Shown here one piece after another: positions 1-8,100 of a DNA stretch of 13,991 nt. The notes under the pieces are model-generated. The model saw only the letters and a list, made by a program, of their open reading frames with translations, did no database searches and had not been told where the DNA came from. Source of the stretch: an uncultured Opitutales bacterium. GTDB lineage: Bacteria; Verrucomicrobiota; Verrucomicrobiia; Opitutales; Intestinicryptomonadaceae. The stretch lies in NCBI GenBank assembly GCA_900545715.1, contig URAJ01000055.1, positions 1 through 13,991 of the forward strand, in the 5' to 3' direction. The position numbers and the translations under genes were made by a program. How positions within the stretch are numbered: the first letter of the stretch is position 1; every line of letters starts with the position of its first letter.

Positions 1-369
1 CCTTCTTCTCTTATCCCCTCTTTCTTCCTCATCCCACTGAGTTTGACGAAGAGCGGTTTCTTTTGTGTGTTTTTTAGTTCGAAAAGTCGGGGTAATATCA
101 AGAGGCCAACGCCAAAGTCTGTGGAAGTTAGTGGAATATACCGCATTGGACAAGCCACTATTTAGTTTTGTATAGCCCAAATGCCAGTGGAAATTAATTA
201 AATATGCCGCATTTGACGAGAACCCTCAAAATATAATTCTTAGAGCTTTTTCATTCGCAATCAAAGTTTCTGATTAGTTTTTCTAGGTTGTTCAATTTCT
301 GCAAATACGGTTTTTTCTAAGGATATTTATTGCGCTTCTTGCATCTACAATTGCCGCGCGCTGCAAGAT
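1..369. other. AT-rich intergenic region without a recognisable gene
   Basis: I see no coding frame with family resemblance, no tRNA-like cloverleaf and no mobile element here. The first 60 bases are pyrimidine-rich on the plus strand. The only structure I can support is the imperfect direct repeat listed separately. The stretch ends at the terminator of the DoxX gene, so a gene to the left, outside the window, may use part of it. Confidence 0.6.
112..217. repeat. Two-copy imperfect direct repeat, about 40 bp per unit
   Basis: Copy 1 lies at 112-151 and copy 2 at 177-217. The core 31 bases (121-151 and 187-217) match at 25 positions, sharing GTGGAA at the start, AATAT in the middle and CCGCATT near the end. 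Upstream of the core both copies also share CCAAA, separated from it by 4 or 5 bases. The unit spacing is about 66 bp. No gene product explains it. It could be a decayed intergenic repeat family or a tandem regulator site; the function is unknown. Confidence 0.5.
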
Positions 370-420
370 AAAAAACTGCGCCGCCTATGCGCTATTCATA
401 CTTAAAAGCGCAAGGCGGCG
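370..420 (-). terminator. Rho-independent terminator downstream of doxX
   Basis: On the minus strand CGCCGCC (420-414) pairs with GGCGGCG (385-379). After a small internal loop, GCGCT (411-407) pairs with AGCGC (393-389), leaving a 13-nt loop. Three bases past the stem, the minus strand reads six T residues (375-370). It lies about 20 bp after the stop codon of the DoxX-family gene, so it should end that transcript as a single-gene unit. Confidence 0.8.
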
Positions 421-440
421 TAAATTTTATTCGGTTTCTG

Positions 441-1076
441 TTATTTGCCGGAAGCTTTATTGTTAGGCAAAATTCCGTATATAGACAGGATAAAAAGTGC
501 GAGAGCTACAACCAGCGCTATCGCGCTAAAAAGCCCTCCGAGATTGAATATGTTGCCAAATACAATCCATGAAATGCAGAATGCCGCAGCCATAAGCGCA
601 ATTCTTAACGCGTAATGTTTGTCGCCTCCGCAAGTTTCCCTTTCCTTAAAGTTCTTAAAAATAAAATTGTCCAATGAGAATCTTCCGCCGCCGGTTATTA
701 TAAGAAAGGCGTATATGCCCAAGAATACTGTCGGAAGAGCCTTAACGGCGCAAAACGGATCGAAAAAATGGAACTTTACGGCAACTGCCATATTTGAAAA
801 TAGCATCAGAGCCGCAAATCTCGACTGTATTCCCAATACGAGCATTATTGAACAAAATATCTGCTGGAATATGCAAATTATTAGGCTTGTTTCATCGCCT
901 ATACCTATGGGATCGCCGAAAAAGTTCTCTTTCAGGGTTTCATACCTCTCGACTTTTCCCCAGCCGTAGGGGATCATCATCAGTCCGGAAAATATTCTCA
1001 GAAAGGCGACCGCGAAATTCATGTTGTCGCCGTCGGCGGGCGGGTTTTTTAAAAAATAGGATATGAGCTTTTTCAT
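441..1076 (-). CDS. DoxX family integral membrane protein
   Basis: A 211-residue membrane protein of the DoxX family (DoxD-like/SURF4-type fold). Family members are implicated in redox or sulfur metabolism and oxidative stress in some bacteria, but no reaction can be assigned here. The first half shows the usual pattern: a helix starting FLRIFSGLMMIPYGWGK (25-41), a helix around SLIICIFQQIFCSIMLVLGI (64-83), and two more (about 87-103 and 114-130, ending TGGGRFSLD). The C-terminus adds two extra hydrophobic segments (about 155-174 and 181-203), so the protein is longer than the typical 130-150 residues. I chose the ATG at 1076 (MKKLISYFLK) over the in-frame ATG at 1112. The 1112 codon lies inside the shared promoter box, and the 1076 start gives the same promoter-to-start distance as the matching module downstream of araC. 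There is no clear Shine-Dalgarno. It is divergent from the AraC regulator and probably controlled by it. Confidence 0.85.
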   Translation of the reverse strand: MKKLISYFLKNPPADGDNMNFAVAFLRIFSGLMMIPYGWGKVERYETLKENFFGDPIGIGDETSLIICIFQQIFCSIMLVLGIQSRFAALMLFSNMAVAVKFHFFDPFCAVKALPTVFLGIYAFLIITGGGRFSLDNFIFKNFKERETCGGDKHYALRIALMAAAFCISWIVFGNIFNLGGLFSAIALVVALALFILSIYGILPNNKASGK

Positions 1077-1099
1077 ATTTGGTAAAATTGTAGTATTTT

Positions 1100-1153
1100 T
1101 ACAATATATCAAATTAATTTTGTTGTACTTTTATTTGATGAAATTGTACTTTT
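1100..1153 (-). promoter_or_regulatory. Predicted AraC-type operator and promoter for doxX
   Basis: Read on the minus strand, two exact AAAAGTACAA half-sites (1153-1144 and 1132-1123) are repeated directly with a 21-bp period, two helical turns. This is the layout typical of AraC-family operators. After 10 more bases comes TTGATATATTGTA (1112-1100), which holds a TATATT -10-like hexamer. A 17-bp spacer would place the -35 inside the proximal half-site, as in activator-dependent class II promoters. The doxX ATG follows 23 nt later. The distal half-site ends 7 bp before the araC ATG, so binding could also repress araC. The same arrangement recurs at 2015-2067. Binding is inferred. Confidence 0.65.
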
Positions 1154-1160
1154 GCAAACA

Positions 1161-2003
1161 ATGTTTAAAGAAAATCTATACCGCCCCTTTGAAATTTTGC
1201 TTCGCGAGCATAAGACTTTCCCGCTGAAGGAGCATCAACATTCCTTTTTTGAGGCTGTATATATCGCTTCCGGGGAGGGAAGTTTCCGGATATACCGCCA
1301 GATACCCGACGCGTGCGAGTTTAAATATTCTGCGGGCAGTCTTTTCTTGATTCCGCCAAATACTACCCATTGCTTTAAAGTTTCCAAACGCAGCAAATTT
1401 TTATTTGTCCGCTTTACCGACCACTATATTGACGAACATTTAGGCAACAGGGCAAAACATTCTCTATACTTGTCCTACGCAACGCCGCGCATATTGTTGG
1501 AGGGAATGCAAAGGGAAGTTGCGGAGGCTCTTTTTAAGCTTGTTGAGTCGGAGCTTGCCGAAGGTCGCGGGGCGTCGGAAACAATGCTTCAAAACTCGGC
1601 CGATATTCTGCTTTCGTTGGCGTCGAGAATCCTTGCAGTATCTCCCGCCGCGCATGTCCGCGGCTCTGACGAAACTGAAATGCACATGCTCCAATATATC
1701 CAGACACACATACATCAGCCCGACGAACTCAGGCTAAATGCGCTCGTAAAGCGCTTCGGGCTTTCTAAAAATTACATAGGCCGCTATTTCAAAAAACATT
1801 TTCAGGAAACTTTGCAGCAATACATAACACGAAACCGAATGAAGAGAGTTGAATATTTGGTGGCAAACAGCCTCATGTCGGTTAAGGAGATCGCTTATGA
1901 CATGGGCTTTTCCGACTCCTGCCACCTCGTAAAAAATTTTAAGAAATACAGCGGAATGTCTCCGCTAAAATACCGTGCAAAGTGCAATTCGCGCAGAGCT
2001 TAG
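1161..2003 (+). CDS. AraC family transcriptional regulator
   Basis: A 280-residue one-component regulator, near the normal AraC/XylS length. The N-terminal half is a cupin-type ligand-binding domain: HQHSFFEAVYI near residues 25-35 and a IPPNTTH turn at 64-70 are typical. The C-terminal ~100 residues (about 175-272) hold the double helix-turn-helix. The second helix-turn-helix and family signature run from VKEIAYDMGFSDS (about 240) to GMSPLKYR (about 271). The ligand is unknown; relatives with this fold often sense sugars. I chose the ATG at 1161. An in-frame TTG at 1152 overlaps the operator half-site and has no ribosome-binding signal. The gene is divergent from doxX and is flanked on both sides by matching operator-like modules, which suggests it regulates doxX, the downstream secreted ORF and perhaps itself. 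Confidence 0.92.
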   Translation: MFKENLYRPFEILLREHKTFPLKEHQHSFFEAVYIASGEGSFRIYRQIPDACEFKYSAGSLFLIPPNTTHCFKVSKRSKFLFVRFTDHYIDEHLGNRAKHSLYLSYATPRILLEGMQREVAEALFKLVESELAEGRGASETMLQNSADILLSLASRILAVSPAAHVRGSDETEMHMLQYIQTHIHQPDELRLNALVKRFGLSKNYIGRYFKKHFQETLQQYITRNRMKRVEYLVANSLMSVKEIAYDMGFSDSCHLVKNFKKYSGMSPLKYRAKCNSRRA

Positions 2004-2014
2004 TTAAAGACAGG

Positions 2015-2071
2015 AAAAGTACAATACATCGGACAAAAATACAATTTTTGCGCGTTGATATATTGTATAAT
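2015..2071 (+). promoter_or_regulatory. Second predicted AraC-type operator and promoter, downstream of araC
   Basis: Half-sites AAAAGTACAA (2015-2024) and AAAAATACAA (2035-2044) are repeated directly with a 20-bp period. They are followed by exactly 10 bases and then TTGATATATTGTA (2055-2067), identical to the 13-mer in the doxX promoter. Within or just after it are two -10-like hexamers, TATATT (2059-2064) and a perfect TATAAT (2066-2071). No good -35 is visible, which fits activator dependence. An ATG for a secreted or lipoprotein ORF follows 24 bases after the 13-mer, against 23 at doxX. The conserved geometry argues for one regulator acting at both sites. Confidence 0.65.
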
Positions 2072-2091
2072 TTTTTGATTTTATCGCCGGA

Positions 2092-2324
2092 ATGAAAATT
2101 TCCAAAATTGTATTTGCGCTTGTTTTTCTGTCTATACGTACTATTTTGCAGGCGCATGCAAGTCCGATGGAAAAGGAAACGGTATGAAGTTGAAAGTCAA
2201 GGTTGGGCTCTTCCCATGTAGCACTCTTGAAAAGGGAAGGGCGCTTGCAGGCGCGTTTGCAAAAAATTCAAAGGTTGCAATGCTGGGTATCTATTCGGCG
2301 TGCGCAACATCGGCTTGCTGCTGA
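2092..2324 (+). pseudogene. Small exported or lipoprotein gene, apparently frameshifted
   Basis: The ATG at 2092 opens a 31-codon frame starting MKISKIVFALVFLS, a typical signal-peptide start, and stops at the TGA at 2185-2187. The -1 frame continues from about 2130 through VYTYYFAGACKSDGKGNGM, whose FAGAC looks like a lipobox with Cys at 2157-2159, and runs on to the TGA at 2322-2324. Joining the frames by restoring one base, for instance in the T5 run at 2123-2127, gives one lipoprotein-like product of about 77 residues. Alternatively these are two tiny ORFs of 31 and 46 codons overlapping by ATGA at 2184-2187. The 46-codon frame (MKLKVKVGLFPCS...) matches no family I recognise. The start sits at the right distance from the predicted AraC-controlled promoter, so this was probably a regulon member. 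It is now broken or contains a sequencing error. Confidence 0.45.
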
Positions 2325-2325
2325 T

Positions 2326-2532
2326 ATGAACTCGTCAAAACTTGTAGGTCACGGCGCAATGTTCGCCGCAAATGCAATGTGGGGGCTTATGTCTCCAGTG
2401 GCAAAGTTTGCAATGTCATGCGGGGCAATAGGGGCTTTCGCTGTGACAGAGCTGCGGATTGTAGGAGCCGCCGCGCTATTTTGGATTGCGTCGTTTTTCC
2501 AAAAGCCGGAGCGCGTCAGGTTTACATGGTGA
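2326..2532 (+). pseudogene. Truncated DMT/EamA family transporter (N-terminal fragment)
   Basis: A 68-codon frame starting MNSSKLVGHGAMFAAN, followed by MWGLMSPVAKFAM and TELRIVGAAALFWIASFF, resembles the first two helices of drug/metabolite-superfamily (EamA) exporters of the Bacteroidetes-like type. Full-length members have about 290-300 residues and ten helices. Here the reading frame ends at 2532, and none of the three plus frames between 2533 and 2620 continues with EamA-like sequence. The loss therefore looks like a deletion or rearrangement rather than a single frameshift. The ATG lies one base after the stop of the preceding frame, suggesting a former operon. The remaining peptide is unlikely to transport anything. 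Confidence 0.6.
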
Positions 2533-2620
2533 CGGTATCGGAAAAGTCGCGCTCTTAGTTTTAAATTATACGCTGCGGAATGTTGTGAAAATGCGGAAAT
2601 AAAACTGTTTGGCGGGCGCA
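2533..2620. other. Likely rearrangement junction between transporter remnant and lemA operon end
   Basis: This short spacer lies between the broken transporter (plus strand) and the stop codon of the 563-residue protein (minus strand). I find no coding resemblance and no hairpin followed by a T run for the converging operons. The missing ~230 codons of the transporter must have been lost at or near this point. Confidence 0.35.
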
Positions 2621-4312
2621 CTAAATGCATGCGTAAATGTTGCGCCGCAATTTCTGGTCTGAATGGGCAAGGCTTTCGGGCACTGGCGAATTTTCGCTTA
2701 CATACATATATGACTCCCTTTCTACGGGGAAATATTCTACCCACCTTATGGGAACCCTGTGGAACCTTCCGTCGCCGCCCCAGACGCTTTCGTAATCGAC
2801 GCGGTTTTTGCCGCCAAACCCGTTTGCAGTCACGCGCACTTTTGAGACTCCGTCCTTCCTTTCCACAAGCTGGGTCTTCAATATGTTTTCGGTGATGCTG
2901 CTTTCGTGCTTAAAATATACGGCGCCGTAGTAATTGGCGATGGCCTCTTGTTCCCAAGATGAGGGCGGCGACTGTATTTCGCCTCTGCAAATATCTTTGT
3001 AGGTTCTGGTTTGCTGGTAAAGCGGAATCGCAAGCAGAGGCGCGAGCGAAAAATACAGGTTTTTAAAATAGTTTTCGTTAAAGTTTTTGAAGTTTAAATG
3101 GGCGCGATCAAAATCCCAATCGTGGAAGATTTCCGGGTCGGTGCTCAGGCTGGAGGCGGACAAATGCTTTGAGTGCAGAAGATTTATCTTGCCGCGTTTT
3201 ATGAAAGTAAAATCGTCTCCGTATCCGATTTCGTCGTCCTTCAACAATTCAAGCATTTGCTCCTGGGCGAGGGAGGTGAAAAGCAGCCGAAACTCTACTT
3301 CGTTGTCGCGGTTTTTTGCGTGGAAGAGCGTTTCAAACTCGTGGTTGGACATCAGCGTAAAGTCTGAATCGTCGTCGAGGTCTTCGGAATATTCTTTTAG
3401 GTCGCGCAGGGCAAACCACTTTCGAATACTTGTGACAAACCCCTCCTCGGCGTTTGACAGGCCAGTGGGCGAGCGGGAAAAATTTAGGTTGGGGGCGGCG
3501 TCGTTGCCGTAAATTAGGAGCCTGTCTCTTGAGAATTTTGGATAGGGCTTGTTGACGCTCGCCGACAGAGTTTGCGTTCGTGTGACAGTGCGCCTCCGCC
3601 CGTTGCCGTCGGTGACGCTCTCCCTCCACGATATGGTTTTATATCCGGTGTATGTTTTCGTACTCCAAACCATTCTTAGGTATTCTCCGAAAACGAACGG
3701 ATTGCCGTTTATAACGCCGGATTGCGAAAAGAGAATGGACTTGCCGTCGGTGAAGGAGTCGTCCCAGCCGAAAATCCTTTTTAAGTCGTCGAGCCTTTGC
3801 GTGGTGAGATACGGATCGAAGTCAAGCCTGGGTACTGTTTTTTCGATTAGCGCAATCGGGATATCCCATGTATATAGTTCGTTAAGCGGGCGCATTTGTT
3901 CGCGCGCTTCGTCTGTTTTTTTGGATATGAGGCTTTTTAGGGCGCTTATTTGTTTGCCAAGTTCTACGCATTTTTTTGCCGCAAAAAACGCCAAAATGCA
4001 CGATGCGACACACGCTGCAACAAGGCATGCGATTTTTTCAGGTTCTAAAGAATAGCTGTATGCGATAAATCCGCATGCTACCGCAACAATTATCAGCAAT
4101 ACGCAGGCAAATGCGAGCATCGTGGACTTTTGAGATTTATCCGACGACTTGTTTTTCAAATCCTTGATTTCCGCCACTAGCTTGCGGTTGGCTTCGAAGT
4201 CGATGCCGGATTTTTCGAGTAGATCCCTAAATTTCTGGGCGGTTAATTCCGAGAATTTTTCGCGGAATGAATCGCGGTATTTTTTTAGGGGCTCGTAAAC
4301 GTCTTCAATCAT
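2621..4312 (-). CDS. LemA-coupled membrane protein of unknown function, 563 aa
   Basis: I do not recognise a named family with confidence. The protein has a charged, helical N-terminus (1-60), two adjacent transmembrane segments (about 65-87 and 93-112), a further helical linker, and then about 420 soluble residues. No signal peptide is evident, so both ends probably face the same side of the membrane. The soluble part is rich in aromatic and charged residues (for example YTGYKTISWRES near 229-240), without a visible catalytic motif. The layout of coiled N-terminus, helix pair and large soluble domain is like DUF3137-type proteins that often accompany LemA, but this one is longer and I cannot confirm the match. 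Its ATG overlaps the lemA stop as ATGA, implying translational coupling and a joint role, perhaps in envelope or membrane stress. No transcription terminator is apparent after the stop. Confidence 0.8.
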   Translation of the reverse strand: MIEDVYEPLKKYRDSFREKFSELTAQKFRDLLEKSGIDFEANRKLVAEIKDLKNKSSDKSQKSTMLAFACVLLIIVAVACGFIAYSYSLEPEKIACLVAACVASCILAFFAAKKCVELGKQISALKSLISKKTDEAREQMRPLNELYTWDIPIALIEKTVPRLDFDPYLTTQRLDDLKRIFGWDDSFTDGKSILFSQSGVINGNPFVFGEYLRMVWSTKTYTGYKTISWRESVTDGNGRRRTVTRTQTLSASVNKPYPKFSRDRLLIYGNDAAPNLNFSRSPTGLSNAEEGFVTSIRKWFALRDLKEYSEDLDDDSDFTLMSNHEFETLFHAKNRDNEVEFRLLFTSLAQEQMLELLKDDEIGYGDDFTFIKRGKINLLHSKHLSASSLSTDPEIFHDWDFDRAHLNFKNFNENYFKNLYFSLAPLLAIPLYQQTRTYKDICRGEIQSPPSSWEQEAIANYYGAVYFKHESSITENILKTQLVERKDGVSKVRVTANGFGGKNRVDYESVWGGDGRFHRVPIRWVEYFPVERESYMYVSENSPVPESLAHSDQKLRRNIYACI

Positions 4313-4974
4313 AGAAGAACCGTTTTTGCGGCGGCTTTCATTTCGGAGCTTGTTGAAAACGGAATTCTCGTTGTGTATCCGGCGCGCGCGGCAACTATCA
4401 TTTTTGTGGGCCAGTTAAAAAGGGACGCGTTCCATTGGTTTACGGTGTCGTTGTACAGGTTTCGCGCGGCAGTTATTTCCTTTTGCAGGTAGGCGTTTTG
4501 CTGCATTGCCTCGGCAATGGCCGCGTGCGCCTTTAATTCGGGGTAGGCCTCTACTTGCGGAAAGAGCCTGCCGAAAGCTATGTCAAGCTGGTTGGATACG
4601 GCGTTTCTGGAAGTGTCGTTCAGATTGACGCCGCCCCTGTACGCGGCGACGGCCTTCATGACGTCTTTATCCAAGTCTATTGCTTTGCCTACGAGGCTTG
4701 CCACATTTTTTAGAATTATTACGCGCTGTTCTATGTAATTGTCGATTGTGGAGGCGTCGGCTTGCAGCTTTTGTTGCAGTTTTCTAAAATAGTTGGCCGC
4801 GGAAATTTTCATAAAAATGAAAATAATTCCGGGCAGAATGCCGCACACCCATAAAAGAACCTCAAATAATACGGAGCCCCAGCCAATTTTTACCGGCAGC
4901 TGCTTCTGTATCACGTTAATGTCGCGCCCACCCGCTTCAACGGGAGATGTAAGTTCGTCTAATTCATTGGCCAT
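4309..4974 (-). CDS. lemA: LemA family protein
   Basis: A 221-residue membrane-anchored protein of the LemA family, whose molecular function is still poorly defined. A short hydrophilic N-terminus precedes one strong transmembrane segment (about 33-56). The helical-bundle domain follows, with YPELKA (144-149), LQKEITAARNLYNDTVNQWN (163-182) and FNWPTKMIVAARAGY (186-200), all typical of the family. Many LemA proteins are about 180-200 residues; the extra length here is the ~30-residue N-terminal lead. The start at 4974 (MANELDEL) lacks a Shine-Dalgarno. It is the first gene of a two-gene unit with the 563-residue protein, with a 4-bp stop/start overlap. It is separated from smc by 173 bp, enough for its own promoter, although I see no convincing -35/-10 pair. 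Confidence 0.93.
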   Translation of the reverse strand: MANELDELTSPVEAGGRDINVIQKQLPVKIGWGSVLFEVLLWVCGILPGIIFIFMKISAANYFRKLQQKLQADASTIDNYIEQRVIILKNVASLVGKAIDLDKDVMKAVAAYRGGVNLNDTSRNAVSNQLDIAFGRLFPQVEAYPELKAHAAIAEAMQQNAYLQKEITAARNLYNDTVNQWNASLFNWPTKMIVAARAGYTTRIPFSTSSEMKAAAKTVLL

Positions 4975-5147
4975 ATGGAAAATTTTTATGTAAAAATCCG
5001 CCAGTTCAAGGAAATTCTCATCCCGTTGTATGAATATGCGCCATACTTAATTGCAAGTGCGCGCTTACAGAGTTTCGCGGAGGCAATTTTTTTCATCTAA
5101 AAATACTATGAAAATACATGCCAATAAGAATATGCGGCGCGCAATTT

Positions 5148-8100
5148 TTAATGCTTTTCCGAATCGGCTTCGGCACTCTCGGCGTTCCCGCTTTCGCGGT
5201 TGAAGCGCATCGATATCAGCCTCGTGACTCCGCGCTCCTGCATGGTCACACCGTATATCGTTTTTGCCGCCGACATTGTGCGCTTGTTGTGCGAGATTAC
5301 GAGGAATTGCGAGTAGCGCGTAAACTCTTTTAGCATGTCGGTGTATCTGCCTATGTTGGCGTCGTCGAGAGGCGCGTCGAGCTCGTCAAGCACGCAGAAC
5401 GGGCTCGGCTTTACCATGTATATTGCAAATAGCAGCGAGACTGCCGTCATCGTGCGCTGTCCGCCCGAGAGCAGGGAAAGGCTCTTCAAAACCGTTCCGG
5501 GCGGGCGCGCGACAATTTCTATGCCGCTGTCGAGCACGTCCTCGCTTTCGACGAGGTTCAAGTCGGCTGTTCCGCCGCCGAATATTTTGTCGAATGTAAA
5601 CGAAAAATTCTTTCTTATTTGCTCGAAAGTCTCCGAGAATAGTTTTTGGGAAGTGGAATTTATTTCGTCGATGTCGGCAATGAGCGCGTTTTTTGACGTC
5701 CACAAGTCGTCGGTTTGCGCTTTTAGGAAGTCGTACCTCTCTTTAAGTTCGGCATACTCCTCTATTGCAACGAGGTTTACGGCTCCCATTGCGCTTATGC
5801 GCTCGCGCAGTTCGCGGACCTCTTCGCCGACTGCCGCGAAGTCAACGGAATCCATTGCGGCGAAATCCTCCTCCGTGGGTTCGCCCCTCTTGCCTTTGCT
5901 TTTCGCCTCGATTTCGCCGTCTTCAAGCTCGTCGAGTTTTATTTTTGTCTCAAATTCTTCGTCCGCCTTCCAGAGTTCGCGCTTCCAGTCGGCCGTGGCG
6001 ATGGACACTTCGTAGTCGTTTAAAATTCTTTCGGAGATGTAGTCGAGCTTCGAGCGCAGGCGGGCGGAGCGCACGTCCAATTCGCTCTTTTGGGCAGAGG
6101 CGCGCATATGCTCCTCGCGCAGGCCGACGAGCGACGATTCGTATTCCGAAAGGCGCGTCTCCTCGGCCGACAGCTTTACGCGGAAGGCCTCTATTTCTTC
6201 GAGGGCGGTTTCGAGGCTCTGCGCAAGCGCGGTGGCGCGCTCCGTCTCCTCGGAGGTCTCACGCTCCAAGTTTTCAACTTGCGCCCTTATTGATTGCGAT
6301 TCGGACTCGCGCCTTTCTATTGCAGCCTGTGCTTCAGCCTGCTGGACCTTTATCGCCCCCAGTCCGCGCTCCAAATTTTCCAAGCGGGATTTTTTTGACG
6401 CAAGCTCAATGCGCGTTTCCGACAAAACCGCAAAGCGCGCGTCTTTCGCTTCCCTGAGTTCCGCGAGCTCGGCTTCCCTTTCGGAGATTACCCTCTTTGA
6501 GGATTCCACCGCAGACTCTGCCTCTTCAAGCGCCTTTTGCGCGCGGTCGAGCCTGTCCTGCACTTCAAAGCGCGAGTTTTCCATCGACTGCATTTCCGCA
6601 TTTTTCCTTTGCAGATCGGCTTCCTTCGCGCCCATCTGGGAATTTGCCTCGTTTGTCTGGGCGTTGATTGCGGATATTTCTCTCTTGATTTCTGCCGCGG
6701 CGTTTTTCTTGTTTTCTATTTCGGCTTCGGCGGCGTCCATCATGCTTTGGAGAGCCATGGCGGCCTCGTTGAGCGCGGTGAGGTTGTCGTTGTCGGTGTC
6801 TATTTCGCTTTTAAGCCTTTTTATTTCGCTTGCGCGCAACAGAAAGCTGCTTTCGGTGTCGCGCTTTTCCCCGGTGGAGGCATAGACTGTCCCGCGGGCA
6901 TCGAGCATTGAGCCGTCGCGGGCAACTGCGCAGAAAAATTTAAATCCGGGGTTTTCGGATACGAATTTTGCAAAGTCAGAAATATCCTCGCAAAAATAGC
7001 AGCCCGCAACGGCGTTGCGCGCGTATTCGGCAATGTCATCCGACTGGCATTTTACCACGTCTGCCGCTTTTTTTATGGTTGGCGGTAAAGGGAAGTCGGC
7101 GTCGGCAAACGCCGATTGCGCAAGCTGAAAACATGCTTTGCCTAGGTTACGCTCGCGCAGGGCGGCGAGAATTTTTGAAAGCTCTGAGGCGTCGGGCAGG
7201 GCGACCGCGTCGAGCGCCGGCCCCATTAAAGTTTCAAACGCGGACGTCCATCCTTCTTCAACTTCGAGATGCTGGCTTACGATTTTTGCGGAATCCGCCG
7301 GCAGGCAGTCGTTGAGGGCGCCTTTCATTATGGATTTAACACCGTCAGAAAATCCCTCCATTCTCGACTGGAAATCGTTTAGCAACCCAAGCCTTGCGGC
7401 TTTGCTCGCAATGGCCCTGTCGGCTTGCTGTATCTCGGCCTGCTTGTCTCTGTACTGCCTGCGCAGCTCCTCTATTTTTGACTGCTGCTCCGCAACGTCC
7501 GCGTCGGCCTCTCCGAGCCTTTCGTTTGCTCCGTCGAGCGCCTCCGCAAGCTCGAGAATGCGCCTTTCTAGCGATTGCGACTCCTCTTTTATTTGAAAAA
7601 TCGAATCAGACAATGCTGCGTGGCGCACTTGGTAGGATTTTAAATCCAATTCGAGCGTCGTGCAGTTTGAGCGCAGGCGGGTTATGGTTCCGTCGTTTAC
7701 GAGGGCGTCCTGCTTGGCGCGCGACAGCGCGGATTCAGCCTCGCGAATGGATTCCTCTATTTGCGTAAGCTCGCCCGCCTGTTGCTTAAAAACTTCGTCG
7801 TCGGCCATGACGAGCTCGAGCTGCATTTGCTTTACTTCGGCATCTCCCTTTGCCTTGCCTTCGAGTGCGGACAGCTGCTCGCGCAGGGTTTCAAGCTCCT
7901 TCGAGATTTGCGAAAGCCTATCTTCGAGGTCCTTCTTTCGCACTTGCGCAAATTCCGAGCTCCTTTGCGCCTGCTCCTTCGCCGAGCGCGTCTCGGCGGC
8001 GTTTTGGCGCATTGTTTCGAGCTCCGCGAGCATTGCCGCCCTTTGGCTTCTCATCGCTGAAAGCGACTCTTCGCTTTCAGCGAGCCTCTGGGTTAGAGAA

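Noticed and set aside
1..60. Pyrimidine-rich stretch at the left edge as a possible coding or regulatory element
   Set aside because: There is no open frame, repeat periodicity or hairpin; it is too little context at the edge to call.
1077..1112. Longer doxX start at 1112 adding 12 residues
   Set aside because: The extra codons fall on the conserved 13-mer and the spacer of the predicted promoter. The 1076 start gives a standard membrane-protein N-terminus MKKLISYF and matches the promoter-to-ATG distance of the sister module.
1152..1160. TTG start for araC three codons upstream
   Set aside because: It overlaps the operator half-site, there is no ribosome-binding signal, and the ATG at 1161 fits family length.
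2203..2325. Upstream extension of the transporter fragment
   Set aside because: Residues before the ATG at 2326 are Arg/Gln/Leu-rich and unlike EamA sequences, whereas homology-like sequence begins with GHGAMFAANAMWG just after the ATG.
5335..7768. Several plus-strand frames of 100-230 codons inside smc
   Set aside because: All are antisense to the SMC coiled coils and are Ser- or Arg-rich shadows of the real gene.
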